Source: UBA10438 sp964432155 (GTDB taxonomy: Bacteria > Bacteroidota > Ignavibacteria > Kapaibacteriales > Kapaibacteriaceae). Taken from it: a DNA stretch of 64,000 nucleotides. The position numbers were made by a program, and so were the translations under genes. A model generated the notes under the pieces. That model was not told the origin of the DNA, made no database searches, and saw only the letters and a list, made by a program, of their open reading frames with translations. Of this stretch, positions 8,969-18,409 are shown one piece after another; the first letter of the stretch is position 1, and every line of letters starts with the position of its first letter. Where the stretch lies: positions 1-64,000 of the forward strand of contig CAYSMF010000011.1 of the NCBI GenBank assembly GCA_964432155.1, given 5' to 3'.

Positions 8969-11900
8969 GCTAACAACACCGTCGTCTGGTTGTCGTGGTT
9001 CGTCGACACAACGACGACAAGCAATTGATTGGCTGAAACGTTCTCGATGTTCATCGACACGAATGATCCTTCCTGAGTACCTTCGCCCACACACCGCCCT
9101 TGCAGATCGTAAACGTTCACCGTGATGTGTGATACCTGTTCATTCATTGAACGAGCGTGCAGTACTGGACCTACGCGCCACACTGTAGTCGTGGCTTCAC
9201 GGTCCTCTGTTCCGACCGAAACAACATCATTTTGCTTTGTCGTGAAATGCGAAGCTGCTCCCACTTCGGATGGTGAACCATCACGTAACCCACGAACGCG
9301 CCAAAAATACGTTGTAGCTCGTTCCAAGTTGGTGTACGAGCACGTACCATTGTTGCTGACGAATGTTGATATAAGCGGATCAAACGTTGGTTGCTTTGAA
9401 AACTCAACACGGTAACTCGTGAACGACGAAGAGGTCGAATAGGTAACAGAACCTTGTGTCGGAACATCAATCGAACCGACGGCAGGCGTGAGAGGAACCA
9501 GCCCCTTGTTTGGTGCTGCCTTTGTGATGAATGCTGCGGTATCTGACCACGTACCTGTTGCCACGTCGCTCCGACCAAGGACTCGCCAGTAATATGGAGT
9601 GCCTGATCGCAGCACAGGGATGCGAACTTGTGTGCCGTAGAGGTCGAATAGTGTTACGACATCAGAGGCGAACGACGGGCTGAGCGAGTATTGAAGATCA
9701 TACACCTTCGCACCATACACATCGGACCACACCAACGTAACGTTGTTCGAATCCACAGCCACTCCACCACGTGGAGACTGCGTGCGTGGTGCTGGAAGAC
9801 TTGATGATGCGGCTGTCGTAAACGACGTAGGTGCTGCGTATGGTCCAGGACCATAGCGTCCGCTCGCTCGACACGTCCATGTGAGTTTCGTCGACTGCGG
9901 CAGGTTTCGCACATCCACAGTGGGAGCCGTTGCCTCATACACCCCTATGAGTGCCGTATCACTGCTCTTGCGAATCATCACCGTGTAGCTTACTGCGCCG
10001 GGTACTGAATCCCACACGAATGTTGTCTTGATGGGAGGAACTCCGACTACGTTTACACCTGGTCCGCGCAGACGAGGAGAAGCAACGGCGGTGATAAAGA
10101 CCTCTGCGGTAGCTGCGCGACCATTCACATTGTCTGCCCAGCCGCGTACGCTCCAGCGGTACCATGTATTCGCACGTAAGCGTGAACCTGGAACAAACGT
10201 CGGCTCATCAATGATTGTATCAACTGCCACGACACCAGAAGCAATTGCCGTGATCTGAAGTCGACTCTTCGGCGAGCCAATACCAGGTATCCAACGGAAC
10301 TCTGCTGTTGGCTGCACAGCAACAGTGTCGTCCTCCATGACCGGAGCAAGTAATTGCGGAATGCCCATCACGACGGTAAACCGTGATGTGGCTGACCATG
10401 GACCAATCCCGTTTGCGTCGTGCTTGCGAACTCTCCAGTACAGCGTAGTGCTCTCCTGAACTAGTGGAAGCACCGTTTCGAGATTTGCTGTTGAGATGGC
10501 ATGAAGCAGCGGACTGAAGTTTGCGCTCGTAGACACCTGCACGTCGTATGAGGAGGCAGCAACCGCTGGTGTCCATGTTAGACGAGGTGTGGTCGATACT
10601 TCGACCGCACGATTGAATGGCTCAACGGGGGTCGGCTCAAGACACTCTGCATAGGTGATAAGAAACTCACCACTCGTGATGCTTGTGGTAGTGAACGTCT
10701 TCTGTATATCAGAATACGTGCCCGTGAGACGCGTGAAAGCCCCCTGACCTTCTATTGGTCGATGATGTATCTGCGCAAGCTCCGGATAGTCGATCTCGGC
10801 GATCGAACCAAGGTCGAACACGAGTGTACCTGTAATGTTCTGCGGCTCTCGCACACGCAGGGTCCATCGCAACGGTAACACGCCACACACCGTTTCACCT
10901 GCAAAGCTGATAGCATGCGGAGCATAGTGGTGTCGTTCAACGACGATCGACGTCGTATCCGAGGCTCGTGTGAGCGACATTCGAACGTGCGTAGTGCTGT
11001 CGCCCGACGAGAACACATGCGTACCCGTAGATGCGATTCTCTTTCGTACACCTGTGAGTCCGATCTGCATCTTGCTCACTCGGTAGGGCACCATCCCCGT
11101 ACCGGTTTCATTCTTGATCTCTGCCTCAATTGTTCCGTCGCGACGTACCTCATGGGCGATGAATGTATCAGAACCAGAACCCCAACCAATCAGGATGTTC
11201 CCACCATCAAGCTCCTGGACGCTTCCCTGTGAGCTCGCTATAACACCGAGCGTTGGCTGCCACGTCCACACTCGTGTAGCTGTCATTGTAACTGTATCGA
11301 GTGCATACTCAACAGCACGCGCATAGTTCGGAGCAGGACGCAGATTGCCGTTGTCGAAGAGCATGATGTTGCCACCTGCTGTTCGAAATGCGGAATGCTG
11401 GTGGGAGAATCCTGTGAAGTTGTTGAATGTATCGTTCACAAATGTGAACTGATTGCTTTTCGAGGCAGAACCACCAAGACGCCAAAGAATCTCGCCAGTC
11501 GATTTTTTGATCTTGATCACTTCGTCAAGATGTCGACACGAGACGATGAGGTTTCCATCTGTGTCTTTCGAGACGCTGTTGACGTGGATATAATCAATAA
11601 GGTTGTCCGTCAGCTTGATATCATCCGTTGTCTCGGTGACGGGGATATGATCAAGCGACTTCCATTCGAAGACAACAGCACCAGTTGAGAATTTTCGCTC
11701 TTGAATCACTGCGCCGATAATGCTCGCTGATGGACTTCCCCCGGGAACGATACCCGATAGATCCATAACCCGATTCTCGGATGCGAGAACGAGATACGTT
11801 GAATCTGACCATACCTTACCCTCATGAAAATCTAGGTAGTACTCCGACGTCGAACGTAGTGTATCAATCACGTTGAGAAAACGATTACGACGAAGGAAGA

Positions 11901-12186
11901 ATGGCTCGCCATTCGTGTTCGACGCAAAGTGGGTGATGTACGTGTTATTGTATGCCTGGACGTTTGAGTGGATCCCCGAAAACGTCCTGTTAACTGAACG
12001 ACCACTGTGATCTACAAATCCGATTGAATCGGATGCATTCGGTTCAATGAGATAGTACCCAGGCTCTGGGTTCCGAAGGATGCTGAAGGTGAGATTTCGA
12101 AATCCAGTTTGCGCAGATGCGCACGCAGCACCCATCAACAGGGCTACGAAAACGAGTCGCAGATGAATAGTCAAGGAGAATGTCAT
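8962..12186 (-). CDS. Arylsulfotransferase-family propeller with FN3 repeats (ASST paralog 3)
   Basis: This 1074-residue protein begins MTFSLTIHLRLVFVALL and has a signal peptide cleaved near ACASAQ. It has the same domain order as paralog 1: an ASST propeller (DFHEG, DYIHVNS, SCRHLDEVIKI, HQHSAFRT, LFDNGN, GSVQELDGGN), about five FN3-like repeats, and a C-terminal beta domain (VNVYDLQGRCV) ending in VLLAW. It is the first gene of a two-gene unit with paralog 2. An 80-bp divergent region separates it from the TonB receptor, so a promoter for both directions may lie there. Upstream in-frame codons exist to 12255, but they would precede the signal peptide and run across that region, so 12186 is preferred. 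Confidence 0.87.
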   Translation of the reverse strand: MTFSLTIHLRLVFVALLMGAACASAQTGFRNLTFSILRNPEPGYYLIEPNASDSIGFVDHSGRSVNRTFSGIHSNVQAYNNTYITHFASNTNGEPFFLRRNRFLNVIDTLRSTSEYYLDFHEGKVWSDSTYLVLASENRVMDLSGIVPGGSPSASIIGAVIQERKFSTGAVVFEWKSLDHIPVTETTDDIKLTDNLIDYIHVNSVSKDTDGNLIVSCRHLDEVIKIKKSTGEILWRLGGSASKSNQFTFVNDTFNNFTGFSHQHSAFRTAGGNIMLFDNGNLRPAPNYARAVEYALDTVTMTATRVWTWQPTLGVIASSQGSVQELDGGNILIGWGSGSDTFIAHEVRRDGTIEAEIKNETGTGMVPYRVSKMQIGLTGVRKRIASTGTHVFSSGDSTTHVRMSLTRASDTTSIVVERHHYAPHAISFAGETVCGVLPLRWTLRVREPQNITGTLVFDLGSIAEIDYPELAQIHHRPIEGQGAFTRLTGTYSDIQKTFTTTSITSGEFLITYAECLEPTPVEPFNRAVEVSTTPRLTWTPAVAASSYDVQVSTSANFSPLLHAISTANLETVLPLVQESTTLYWRVRKHDANGIGPWSATSRFTVVMGIPQLLAPVMEDDTVAVQPTAEFRWIPGIGSPKSRLQITAIASGVVAVDTIIDEPTFVPGSRLRANTWYRWSVRGWADNVNGRAATAEVFITAVASPRLRGPGVNVVGVPPIKTTFVWDSVPGAVSYTVMIRKSSDTALIGVYEATAPTVDVRNLPQSTKLTWTCRASGRYGPGPYAAPTSFTTAASSSLPAPRTQSPRGGVAVDSNNVTLVWSDVYGAKVYDLQYSLSPSFASDVVTLFDLYGTQVRIPVLRSGTPYYWRVLGRSDVATGTWSDTAAFITKAAPNKGLVPLTPAVGSIDVPTQGSVTYSTSSSFTSYRVEFSKQPTFDPLISTFVSNNGTCSYTNLERATTYFWRVRGLRDGSPSEVGAASHFTTKQNDVVSVGTEDREATTTVWRVGPVLHARSMNEQVSHITVNVYDLQGRCVGEGTQEGSFVSMNIENVSANQLLVVVVSTNHDNQTTVLLAW

Positions 12187-12266
12187 AATGAGTCCGACTA
12201 ACAACCTCTTCGTGTCCGAAATGTTACCTTCGTACCTCATAAAACGACGTAACACTGCAAGATTTC

Positions 12267-14444
12267 ATGACACTACGCGCTCACATTATTCTTGGTCTGC
12301 TCTGCACACTAACGATGGCATCGCGAGCGAATGCTCGAGATGTTGATATGGCTAACGTTGTTGTCAGTGATACAGCAGCTGTTAAATCATACCTCGGACG
12401 CGAGGTACAGGTGAGCGCGGTCCGTAATGAGGAGGATATTCTCGAAATCCCCCTTGCTATCTCTGTAGTACCGAAGATGGTTCTTCAGACACAGCGCGGA
12501 TACGGACTCGACGGCGCATTGGTCTTGGTACCAGGTGTAATTGGACAATCTCGAACGGGAGGTATCGATACCCGCATTCAGATTCGTGGTTTCGGAGCCC
12601 GCGGTGCAGGACAACGATCGAATGCTGGCACGTCACGAGGAATTCGTTTCTACACCGACGGTATTCCTGAGACCGAACCGGATGGTCGCACATCGTTCGA
12701 TTTGATCAATACATTTCATGCTTCATCGATTGAGGTGATTCGCTCGAACGCGTCAACACTCTGGGGTAATGCATCTGGTGGAGTCGTGTCTGTCTCGACG
12801 GTTCCTCAAGAGCAATCGGCATTCATCGATGCAGGGACAACAGTCGGTAGCTTCGGCTTTCTGCGTCAGTCATTACTCGTGAATGCACCCCTAGGTGATG
12901 GTCAGATCTATACGTCAATCACGAACACTGCGTTTGATGGTTGGCGACAACAGTCGAATGGCTCGCAGTTTCTTGGTACGCTTGGCGTTGTAACGCGTCC
13001 AACAACGTCGACAACAGTGAAGATGTTCATAACCGGAGGCCGCAACCAATTTCACATTCCTGGTCCACTCACACGCGATCAGTATCTGGCTGATCCACAG
13101 CAAGCGCAGAGCGATACCGCAGTGTACAGTCCGAGTTTTGTTCAGCGCAACGAGCGACGCGACAATACGCTCGCACGCATAGGTACCACTGTCGAGCACG
13201 AATTCTCGTCTGGTGTGGGTATATCAGCAATGGGATTTGTGCAGACAAAACAGCTCGCTCGTTCCGAACGCAACACATGGCGCGATTTCAATCGCTATCA
13301 CCTTGGTGGGAATGCTGTTCTGCATGCTTCGCATCAGCTTTCGTCGTCGACCTACAACAAGATTCTGCTGGGCACGGATCTCCAGATCCAAGATGGCTCG
13401 ATTCTCTTCTACAACCTCGATCCAGTTACTGCTGGACGTGGTACTACGCTGCGCCAGAACAAACGAGAGGGGGCGAGCAATGTAGGAGCATTCCTGCAGG
13501 ACGAGATCATGCTCGGCGAGCTAAGTATCGTTGCCGGTCTTCGCTACGATGCCGTCGAATACACAAACCAAGACTACATCAACCCATTGGCAGATACCTC
13601 GGTCACATTCTCCCGCGTGATTCCCAAACTTGGGATTAACTACCGGATTGGAAGCGATGTAAGTGTCTATGCAAGTGTGGGAGGGGGCATCGAGGTCCCG
13701 GCAGGAAATGAGACCGATCCACCAGCATTCATTGGCGCAACCAAACCAACTCGCGCGATCAATCCTCTGCTGGCTCCTATCGTGAGTACAACGTATGAGG
13801 TGGGTGTCAAGGGCGAACTAAGCTCTTCGATTGTCTTCGATGCTGCGGCGTACATGATCGACATCACGAATGATATCGCTCCGTACAATTCAGGTGCATT
13901 CTTCACGACAGTTGGTGCGAGTCGTCGAATTGGTGCAGAACTTGGTGCGTCAATCAATGTAACCTCAGGTCTCACCTTCGCACTCAGTGGATCGTTGATG
14001 TCGTCAACATTCCTCGACTACACAATCGACTCAGGGTACATCTCGCAACAACTTGCTGGACGTACTATTTCGTATGCTGGCAACGAGCAGTCGGGCATAC
14101 CACGTGCCTCTGCTACTGTACGCGTACGGTACGACGTTCCAGAGCACGACGGCTGGTTTGCTGAGATTGAAACACGGTCGCTGAGTTCGTACTACGCTGA
14201 TGACGCGAATACAATCGTTGTCGATGGTTGGATTGTGCTTTCAGCTGCGGCCGGTATCCGTTTCGTTGTACTCCCGGAACATCTAGCAGTCGACGTGATG
14301 GGACGCGTGGACAATGCGCTGAACACCTCGTACATGGCCTCCGCATGGATAAACCCGGACGTGACCCGAGGCGGCGTTCCGTTTATCGAACCAGGGGTTC
14401 CGCGGAATCTGATGGCAACACTGAACCTACGGTATACGCCGTAG
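12267..14444 (+). CDS. TonB-dependent outer-membrane receptor
   Basis: This 725-residue protein has an N-terminal signal, a plug domain and a long beta-barrel. Plug hallmarks are visible: VPGVIGQSRTGG, IQIRGFGARG, YTDGIPETEPDGR, IEVIRSNASTLWGNASGG. The barrel closes with an aromatic-rich end (TLNLRYTP). The YTDGIPxTxPDG segment resembles the FecA/ferric-siderophore group, so iron chelate uptake is a reasonable guess, but no siderophore or periplasmic-binding gene is adjacent. No SusD partner follows, which argues against a glycan system. The family normally needs TonB-ExbBD energy, encoded elsewhere. Start ATG 12267; no strong ribosome-binding site is seen. Confidence 0.9.
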   Translation: MTLRAHIILGLLCTLTMASRANARDVDMANVVVSDTAAVKSYLGREVQVSAVRNEEDILEIPLAISVVPKMVLQTQRGYGLDGALVLVPGVIGQSRTGGIDTRIQIRGFGARGAGQRSNAGTSRGIRFYTDGIPETEPDGRTSFDLINTFHASSIEVIRSNASTLWGNASGGVVSVSTVPQEQSAFIDAGTTVGSFGFLRQSLLVNAPLGDGQIYTSITNTAFDGWRQQSNGSQFLGTLGVVTRPTTSTTVKMFITGGRNQFHIPGPLTRDQYLADPQQAQSDTAVYSPSFVQRNERRDNTLARIGTTVEHEFSSGVGISAMGFVQTKQLARSERNTWRDFNRYHLGGNAVLHASHQLSSSTYNKILLGTDLQIQDGSILFYNLDPVTAGRGTTLRQNKREGASNVGAFLQDEIMLGELSIVAGLRYDAVEYTNQDYINPLADTSVTFSRVIPKLGINYRIGSDVSVYASVGGGIEVPAGNETDPPAFIGATKPTRAINPLLAPIVSTTYEVGVKGELSSSIVFDAAAYMIDITNDIAPYNSGAFFTTVGASRRIGAELGASINVTSGLTFALSGSLMSSTFLDYTIDSGYISQQLAGRTISYAGNEQSGIPRASATVRVRYDVPEHDGWFAEIETRSLSSYYADDANTIVVDGWIVLSAAAGIRFVVLPEHLAVDVMGRVDNALNTSYMASAWINPDVTRGGVPFIEPGVPRNLMATLNLRYTP

Positions 14445-14450
14445 CATTGA

Positions 14451-15581
14451 TTAGCGAACCTTGAACGACGCCATTGTGACGATTGCCAGCATGATCGCCA
14501 CGATGTAGAACCGCGTTACAATCTTGGCCTCGTGCCAACCGCTCTTCTCAAAATGGTGATGGAGCGGCGCCATCTTAAAGATGCGGCGTCCTTCACCAAA
14601 TCGCTTCTTTGTGATCTTGAAGTACGTCACTTGCAGAATCACACTAACAGTCTCTGCAAAGAATACACCGCCTACGATCGGTAGCAGAAACTCCTTCTTG
14701 ATCAGCACACAGAGCACACCAATCGCACCGCCGAGTGCGAGCGAACCTGTATCGCCCATGAATACTTGTGCTGGATATGCATTGTACCAGAGGAACCCCA
14801 TCGCAGCGCCAACAATCGCAGCGCAGAAAATGGTGAGTTCTTCAGTGCCTTGCAGGTGCATGATGTTGAGGTAGTCTGCAAAGAATGCGTTGCCGCTGAA
14901 GTATGCGATCACGGCTAGTGTAAGCGCACTGACGCCTACAGTACCAATGCATAATCCGTCGAGACCGTCCGTTAGATTCACAGCGTTTGACGTTGCTGTG
15001 ATGATGAAGATGACAACAGGGATATAGAGCAATCCGAAATCAAAGTTCGATAGCTTTTCAAACGGAATGGTCGTAAGTGTGTTGACCGACGGTAGCGTTG
15101 CAGAAAACCACTGCGGGAAGAAATACAGCGAACAACCAACAACAAGTCCGACAGCAACCTGTCCGACAATCTTATACCGTCCGATAAGCCCCTTCGGAAG
15201 CTTCTTGATCACCTTGAGGTAATCATCGAGGAAGCCAACTGCGCCAAGTGATGCCGTTGTGAAGACAGCCATCACCACATACATGTTGAGGATGTTGGCC
15301 CAGAGCAGCGTCGGGACGAGGATAGCTGCAAGAACGATCAGGCCACCCATTGTTGGCGTGCCAGCCTTGAGGGAGTGTCCACCCACAGATTGGAGTTCTT
15401 GCTTTGCTTGTTCACCAATCTGCAAACGCTTCAATGCGCGGATGATACTTGGACCAACGAAGATCGCGATCAGGAGTGCAGAGATGGCGGCAGCTGCAGC
15501 ACGGAATGTGACGTAGCTGAAAAGATTGATTCCGGCGATATCACCGAGTGAGCGTAACCACAGAGTAAGCTGATACAGCAT
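14451..15581 (-). CDS. mraY: Phospho-N-acetylmuramoyl-pentapeptide transferase MraY
   Basis: This enzyme transfers phospho-MurNAc-pentapeptide from UDP to undecaprenyl phosphate, making lipid I at the inner membrane. It is 376 residues with about ten membrane segments. Family motifs are intact: GFLDDYLK (~115-122, the catalytic Asp pair region), NAVNLTDGLDGL (~198-209) and the HHHFEKSGW loop (~340). Its ATG comes 5 bases after the murF stop with AAGG just ahead, so it is coupled to murF. It is the last gene of rsmH-murF-mraY, whose order differs from the common dcw cluster because ftsL, ftsI and murE are absent between rsmH and murF. Confidence 0.98.
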   Translation of the reverse strand: MLYQLTLWLRSLGDIAGINLFSYVTFRAAAAAISALLIAIFVGPSIIRALKRLQIGEQAKQELQSVGGHSLKAGTPTMGGLIVLAAILVPTLLWANILNMYVVMAVFTTASLGAVGFLDDYLKVIKKLPKGLIGRYKIVGQVAVGLVVGCSLYFFPQWFSATLPSVNTLTTIPFEKLSNFDFGLLYIPVVIFIITATSNAVNLTDGLDGLCIGTVGVSALTLAVIAYFSGNAFFADYLNIMHLQGTEELTIFCAAIVGAAMGFLWYNAYPAQVFMGDTGSLALGGAIGVLCVLIKKEFLLPIVGGVFFAETVSVILQVTYFKITKKRFGEGRRIFKMAPLHHHFEKSGWHEAKIVTRFYIVAIMLAIVTMASFKVR

Positions 15582-15586
15582 AGGCC

Positions 15587-16978
15587 TTAGTGCTGAAGTT
15601 CAGAAAGAATGGTTTCCATCTGCATGCCTCGCGAACCCTTTATCAAGACAACCACGCCTTCGTGATCGTACTGACGTAGATCATCGGCGCAGCCGCGGTG
15701 TGTTTGATGGACGATCACATGGGGCAGGTCGACGAATTGCGCCGCTTCACGGAACTCATCCCCGAGGACAAGAACCAGATCGCATCGCGTAGAGGCTTCA
15801 GTAAGGATGTGGACATGTTCTTCGCGAGCAGCCGTGCCGAGTTCGCGCATGTCGCCAAGAACAGCGATGCGCTTTGTTGCTGGGTAGTGCTGCAGTGTAC
15901 GAAGAGCCATGACCATGGATTCGGGATTTGCATTGTAACAGTCGTTGAGCACCGTCATTGCACCACGTTGCTCGACAACCATGCGCGCATATCCATGTCC
16001 TTGCGCCGGCTGATATGACGTAAGCGCGCGCTGCACATCAGCAGCATGCAGTTGTAGCGCCCAAGCAACAGCGAGTGCACACGTTGCATTGTATGCTGCT
16101 GCGAGACCAACGGCCTGCATTTGCGCACGTAGCGTAAACGTACCATGAACAAGGTGCATCGTGGGACGTACCTCGTGATCGAATGAAACGTGCGGATGAA
16201 TATCTGCACCTGATTCGATGCCAAACGTGATGCAGCGAATGAAGGTTGATGCATACTTCGCGAGCCGATCATCGTCGACATTCACAAGTGCAAGACCATT
16301 GTGATCACGGAGCCAGTCAAAAAGCGCTGTCTCCTCACGTTCAACACCGTCTAGATCGATCAGCTTCTCGAGGTGCTCTTTACCAATGTTTGTGATAAGC
16401 CCGATGGTGGGCTGTACCATTGCACACAGCAGTTCGATTTCGCCAGGTTCATTTGTGCCGATCTCAATTACCGCTGCCTCGTGATCAGCAGTAAGCTGAA
16501 GCAGTGTGAGGGGAGTGCCAATCTGGTTGTTGTAATTGGCTTCGGTCTTGAGAACACGTAGTGTACTCGATAGCACGTGCGCAGTGAGATCCTTCGTCGA
16601 GGTTTTCCCGGCTGCACCAGCAATGGCAATAACCGGGAGCTGAAAGCGACGTCGGTGATGCCACGCAAACGAGCCAAGGCATTGCAGTGGGGAAGCAACC
16701 GCCATGAATGACGGTGCGTTTGGGGTAGACTGCACAAATGCGTCAATGTCGTACGCGGTGTCAACCACGATGAGCGACGCACCTCGCTCCACTGCAGCAC
16801 CGATGTGATCATGTCCGTCGAGACGTTCTCCGCGTAGTGCGATGAATGCGTTCCCAGCGACCAGTGAACGCGTATCTGTGCTGATACCCGTAATGGACAG
16901 TGTGCGTGGTAAATGTGCGGCCGCGCTTCCTGCAATAACCTGCAGATCCTCGTATGTAAACGAAGCGGCATTCGTCAT
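15587..16978 (-). CDS. murF: UDP-MurNAc-tripeptide D-alanyl-D-alanine ligase MurF
   Basis: This cytoplasmic ATP-dependent Mur ligase adds D-Ala-D-Ala to UDP-MurNAc-tripeptide. It is 463 residues, normal for MurF. The ATP loop is GAAGKTSTKD (~122), followed by NYNNQIGTPLTLL, which is characteristic of MurF. The later DCYNANPESM block, the family's C-terminal signature, is present. The ATG at 16978 is chosen because AAGGGG lies eight bases upstream; an in-frame GTG at 16987 would abut that site. It lies 35 bases after rsmH and five before mraY, in one transcription unit. Confidence 0.97.
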   Translation of the reverse strand: MTNAASFTYEDLQVIAGSAAAHLPRTLSITGISTDTRSLVAGNAFIALRGERLDGHDHIGAAVERGASLIVVDTAYDIDAFVQSTPNAPSFMAVASPLQCLGSFAWHHRRRFQLPVIAIAGAAGKTSTKDLTAHVLSSTLRVLKTEANYNNQIGTPLTLLQLTADHEAAVIEIGTNEPGEIELLCAMVQPTIGLITNIGKEHLEKLIDLDGVEREETALFDWLRDHNGLALVNVDDDRLAKYASTFIRCITFGIESGADIHPHVSFDHEVRPTMHLVHGTFTLRAQMQAVGLAAAYNATCALAVAWALQLHAADVQRALTSYQPAQGHGYARMVVEQRGAMTVLNDCYNANPESMVMALRTLQHYPATKRIAVLGDMRELGTAAREEHVHILTEASTRCDLVLVLGDEFREAAQFVDLPHVIVHQTHRGCADDLRQYDHEGVVVLIKGSRGMQMETILSELQH

Positions 16979-17013
16979 GTGTGTCACCCCTTATGCTGCG
17001 CTACAAACATAGG

Positions 17014-17916
17014 TCATGCGCGGCGCTCTGCCACGCGCAGTCGTGCACTTCTTGCTCGTGGGTTGCTGGCAACCTCATCAGGCTGCGCTTCGACGGCCTT
17101 CTTAGTGATAATCGAAAGGAGGTCGGTGTGGGCCTTGAAGACGTTCTTTACGACACGATCCTCACCACTGTGGTAACTCATCACGACAATCCGTCCGCCT
17201 GGCTGCAGCAATGGAATGATCGACGTCAGGGTTTGCTCGAGCCGACCTAGTTCGTCGTTCACCGCAATGCGGAGCGCTTGAAAAAGTCGTGCGAGTGTCT
17301 TGGGTTGATGATGGGGCGGAATATGCTGGATCACCACATCTCGCAGATCCGCTGTAGTTGACAGTTTGGCGAGCGCTCGGCGCTGCGCAACGGCCTTCGC
17401 CAGACGCCAGGCCTGGGGTTCGTCGCCGTACTCGCGAAAGATCTGCGCAAGCTCTGGTTCGGTACGACGGTTTAAGATATCGGCAGCGGTCTCACCCTCG
17501 GGTGTAAATCGCATGTCGAGCGGTGCCATCATCCGAAACGAAAAGCCGCGCTCGTGGTGATCAAACTGATATGAGGACACACCAAGGTCGAGCAGTACTG
17601 ATTGAAGGGGCAAACCGCTCTCCTTGATCACATCAGCCATGGTAGCAAAGTTGGCGTGGACAAGACGAAGACGTGAGGTATCACCCTTCGCTAGCTCGTC
17701 GGCGAAGCGAACTCGACAGTGATCAATTGCTTTTTCGTCGGCATCAAAACTCATGATGATGCTCTCGGCTGGCGCCTCAGCGAGGATCGCGGCGGTGTGC
17801 CCGCCCCCTCCCAATGTTCCGTCCACAACGAGCCCTGGATGCTGAAGAAGCATTGCGTCGAGGCATTCGCGGAGCATGACGGGAATGTGGTATGTCGAAG
17901 GGTCGAGACGTGCCAT
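17014..17916 (-). CDS. rsmH: 16S rRNA (cytosine(1402)-N(4))-methyltransferase RsmH
   Basis: This enzyme methylates N4 of C1402 in 16S rRNA using S-adenosylmethionine. It is 300 residues. The SAM loop DGTLGGGGHT is at residues 32-41, and later blocks LLDLGVSSYQFD, RGFSFRMMAPLDMR, LARLFQALRIAVNDEL and VMSYHSGEDRVVK match RsmH. The family usually has SYHSLEDRxVK; Leu is Gly here. It is the first gene of the cell-wall unit. mraZ, which usually precedes rsmH, is not next to it; a cytochrome gene diverges instead from 17960. Confidence 0.97.
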   Translation of the reverse strand: MARLDPSTYHIPVMLRECLDAMLLQHPGLVVDGTLGGGGHTAAILAEAPAESIIMSFDADEKAIDHCRVRFADELAKGDTSRLRLVHANFATMADVIKESGLPLQSVLLDLGVSSYQFDHHERGFSFRMMAPLDMRFTPEGETAADILNRRTEPELAQIFREYGDEPQAWRLAKAVAQRRALAKLSTTADLRDVVIQHIPPHHQPKTLARLFQALRIAVNDELGRLEQTLTSIIPLLQPGGRIVVMSYHSGEDRVVKNVFKAHTDLLSIITKKAVEAQPDEVASNPRARSARLRVAERRA

Positions 17917-17959
17917 ACGGGGAAATTGCCGAATTTGTAGCGATCAATACGAGGACAAC

Positions 17960-18409
17960 ATGATTCGGAACACTGCACTGTTCCTTGGTCTAGTAGCGAT
18001 CGCGGCAGTGTTGTGGTCAGTTTCTGGTGATGCAGTACCAGATCCCCCTACCAGTCGCGGCGCAGCGGTGTACCGAGAGTACTGCTATCGATGCCATGGC
18101 ATGAATGGGGAAGGTGGCGATGGACGATTCCCAATTCGCGACAAGGACATCTGGTCGAAGGGTGTCGATACAGTAATTACAACCATTGCTTATGGAGCTT
18201 CGGGCGCATTGCGCTCGAACGATCAGGGTGTGCGCAAGGGTATGCCACCTGCACCGTACAACGATGCCGACATCGCGGAAGTGACGATGTATGCGATGCG
18301 AGTTATCGCCAATCGTCCAACGACAGTATCAGCGGCAGATGTTGCACGTGTTAAGCGTGAACATCTCGAAGCACTTCGACTCCGCCTGCGATCACGTTCC
18401 TCACAGTAG
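17960..18409 (+). CDS. Small membrane-anchored or periplasmic c-type cytochrome
   Basis: This is a 149-residue monohaem cytochrome c. It starts MIRNTALFLGLVAIAAVLW (signal peptide or anchor) and has one haem site CYRCH (Cys42, Cys45, His46). A likely Met ligand is in KGMPPAPYND, as in class I cytochromes. The start has GAGGAC upstream. It diverges from rsmH with a gap of about 43 bases, and its 3' end overlaps the convergent bshB1 gene by nine bases. It probably carries electrons between periplasmic partners, which are not identifiable here. Confidence 0.9.
   Translation: MIRNTALFLGLVAIAAVLWSVSGDAVPDPPTSRGAAVYREYCYRCHGMNGEGGDGRFPIRDKDIWSKGVDTVITTIAYGASGALRSNDQGVRKGMPPAPYNDADIAEVTMYAMRVIANRPTTVSAADVARVKREHLEALRLRLRSRSSQ

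Noticed and set aside
16979..16987. A GTG start for murF at 16987
   Set aside because: The AAGGGG ribosome-binding site would touch this codon; spacing is correct only for the ATG at 16978.
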